NCBI GenBank assembly: GCA_005880525.1
Contig: VBFW01000208.1
Span: forward strand, 1-6,057
Reading direction: 5' to 3'
Source: Chloroflexota bacterium
GTDB taxonomy: Bacteria; Chloroflexota; Dormibacteria; Dormibacterales; Dormibacteraceae
DNA length: 6,057 nucleotides
How positions within the stretch are numbered: the stretch's first letter is position 1; every line of letters begins with the position of its first letter. The translations under genes were made by a program, and so were the position numbers. This document shows, in pieces, positions 5,509-6,057 of this stretch. The notes beneath the pieces are model-generated. The model did not search any database. It saw nothing but the letters and a program-made list of their open reading frames with translations, and was not told the origin of the DNA.

Positions 5509-6057
5509 TTATCGTCCGTGGCAACGCTTGAATTTCTTACCCGAGCCGCACCAGCACGGATCGTTGCGGCCGATCTTAGCGTTGGGCGCTGAAGCGGATC
5601 CGGCAGCTGCGCCGACCGGGGTCGCCGCGCGCTTCCTCGGTTCTCCGTTCGAGCGCCCGCCCGAGCCGTCGAGCTCGCCCGGTCCGCTCTCCACGATCTG
5701 CCCCACCACCGGCTTGGGCGGGGGCGGCGCCTGGTTGCGCTGCACCTGCACGCGGAAGATGCCCGAGACGATCGAGCCCTGAATGCGGTCGCGCAGCTCG
5801 TTGAACATCTCGAACGCCTCGTTCTTGTACTCGACCAGCGGATCTCGCTGGCCGTACGCGCGCAGGCCGATGCCCTCGCGGAAGTGCTCCATCTGCGTCA
5901 GGTACTCCATCCACTGCCAGTCGATCGTCCGCAGCATCACGTCCTTCTCGACCAGCGGCATCAAGTCGGCACCGACCTCCTCGACTTTCTTGTCGTAAGC
6001 CTCGGCGGCGGCGGCGTTGAGATGCTCGGCCAGGCGCTCGCGGCCGTTGGCGAGCAC
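5509..6057 (-). CDS. secA: Preprotein translocase ATPase SecA, C-terminal part (5' end outside window)
   Basis: SecA is the motor that pushes preproteins through SecYEG. Only the last 182 codons are present; the reading frame is open to the window edge, so the true start lies beyond position 6057. Visible residues 32-105 (counted in this fragment) match the helical scaffold/wing end of SecA, with DVMLRTIDWQWMEYLTQM, FREGIGLRAYGQRDPLVEYK and AFEMFNELRDRI. A low-complexity linker rich in Pro, Gly, Ala and Ser (about 108-160) follows. The SEC-C zinc tail is IGRNDPCWCGSGKKFKRCHG, with ligands Cys168, Cys170, Cys179 and His180 (the C-x-C-x8-C-H form seen in E. coli). It ends in TAA and is followed directly by a strong hairpin. 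The SEC-C tail in other bacteria binds zinc, SecB or ribosomes. Confidence 0.97.
   Translation of the reverse strand: MLANGRERLAEHLNAAAAEAYDKKVEEVGADLMPLVEKDVMLRTIDWQWMEYLTQMEHFREGIGLRAYGQRDPLVEYKNEAFEMFNELRDRIQGSIVSGIFRVQVQRNQAPPPPKPVVGQIVESGPGELDGSGGRSNGEPRKRAATPVGAAAGSASAPNAKIGRNDPCWCGSGKKFKRCHGR

Overview
All six genes in this 6 kb window lie on the minus strand, so transcription runs from right to left. In transcription order they are: the 3' end of secA (cut by the right edge), prfB with an in-frame TGA and programmed +1 frameshift, ftsE, ftsX, a secreted coiled-coil M23 (LytM) peptidase, and an S41 carboxy-terminal processing protease (CtpA/Prc family). There are no mobile elements, tRNA or rRNA genes, CRISPR arrays or phage genes. 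Essentially everything is core bacterial housekeeping and cell-envelope biology.

Organism: base composition is strongly GC-rich, and long antisense shadow ORFs are open because A/T-rich codons are avoided. The order secA-prfB-ftsE-ftsX-(peptidoglycan hydrolase)-ctp is the arrangement known from Bacillus and relatives. High GC combined with that order suggests a GC-rich member of the Terrabacteria, for example Chloroflexota, Dormibacterota or an actinobacterial lineage. This is inference; the sequence alone does not fix the phylum.

Layout: 5509-6057 is the SecA C-terminus with its zinc-binding tail. 5379-5508 is a 130-nt intergenic stretch with two strong, perfect hairpins and a possible 16-codon leader ORF just before prfB. 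4268-5378 is prfB (RF2, 369 aa after the frameshift). 4105-4267 is a 163-nt intergenic region with a good sigma-70-type promoter candidate and a 14-bp palindrome. 4104-25 is a tight block ftsE-ftsX-M23-ctp: ftsE and ftsX overlap by 38 nt, and the later gaps are 11 and 27 nt, so it is very probably one operon. Positions 1-24 lie past the ctp stop and hold nothing I can identify.

How the genes fit together: FtsE (ATPase) and FtsX (membrane subunit) form an ABC-type machine that, in studied bacteria, transmits ATP-driven movement through the membrane to a coiled-coil peptidoglycan hydrolase or activator at the division site. The next gene encodes an exported coiled-coil protein with a complete set of LytM metal and catalytic residues, and is the obvious candidate partner. 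The last gene is an extracytoplasmic PDZ protease of a family that in several bacteria limits cell-wall hydrolases by degrading them. A plausible reading is a drive-cut-destroy module for septal peptidoglycan, next to secretion (SecA) and translation termination (RF2). The clearest regulatory feature seen directly is the RF2 recoding site. I found no convincing evidence of a wholly novel system.
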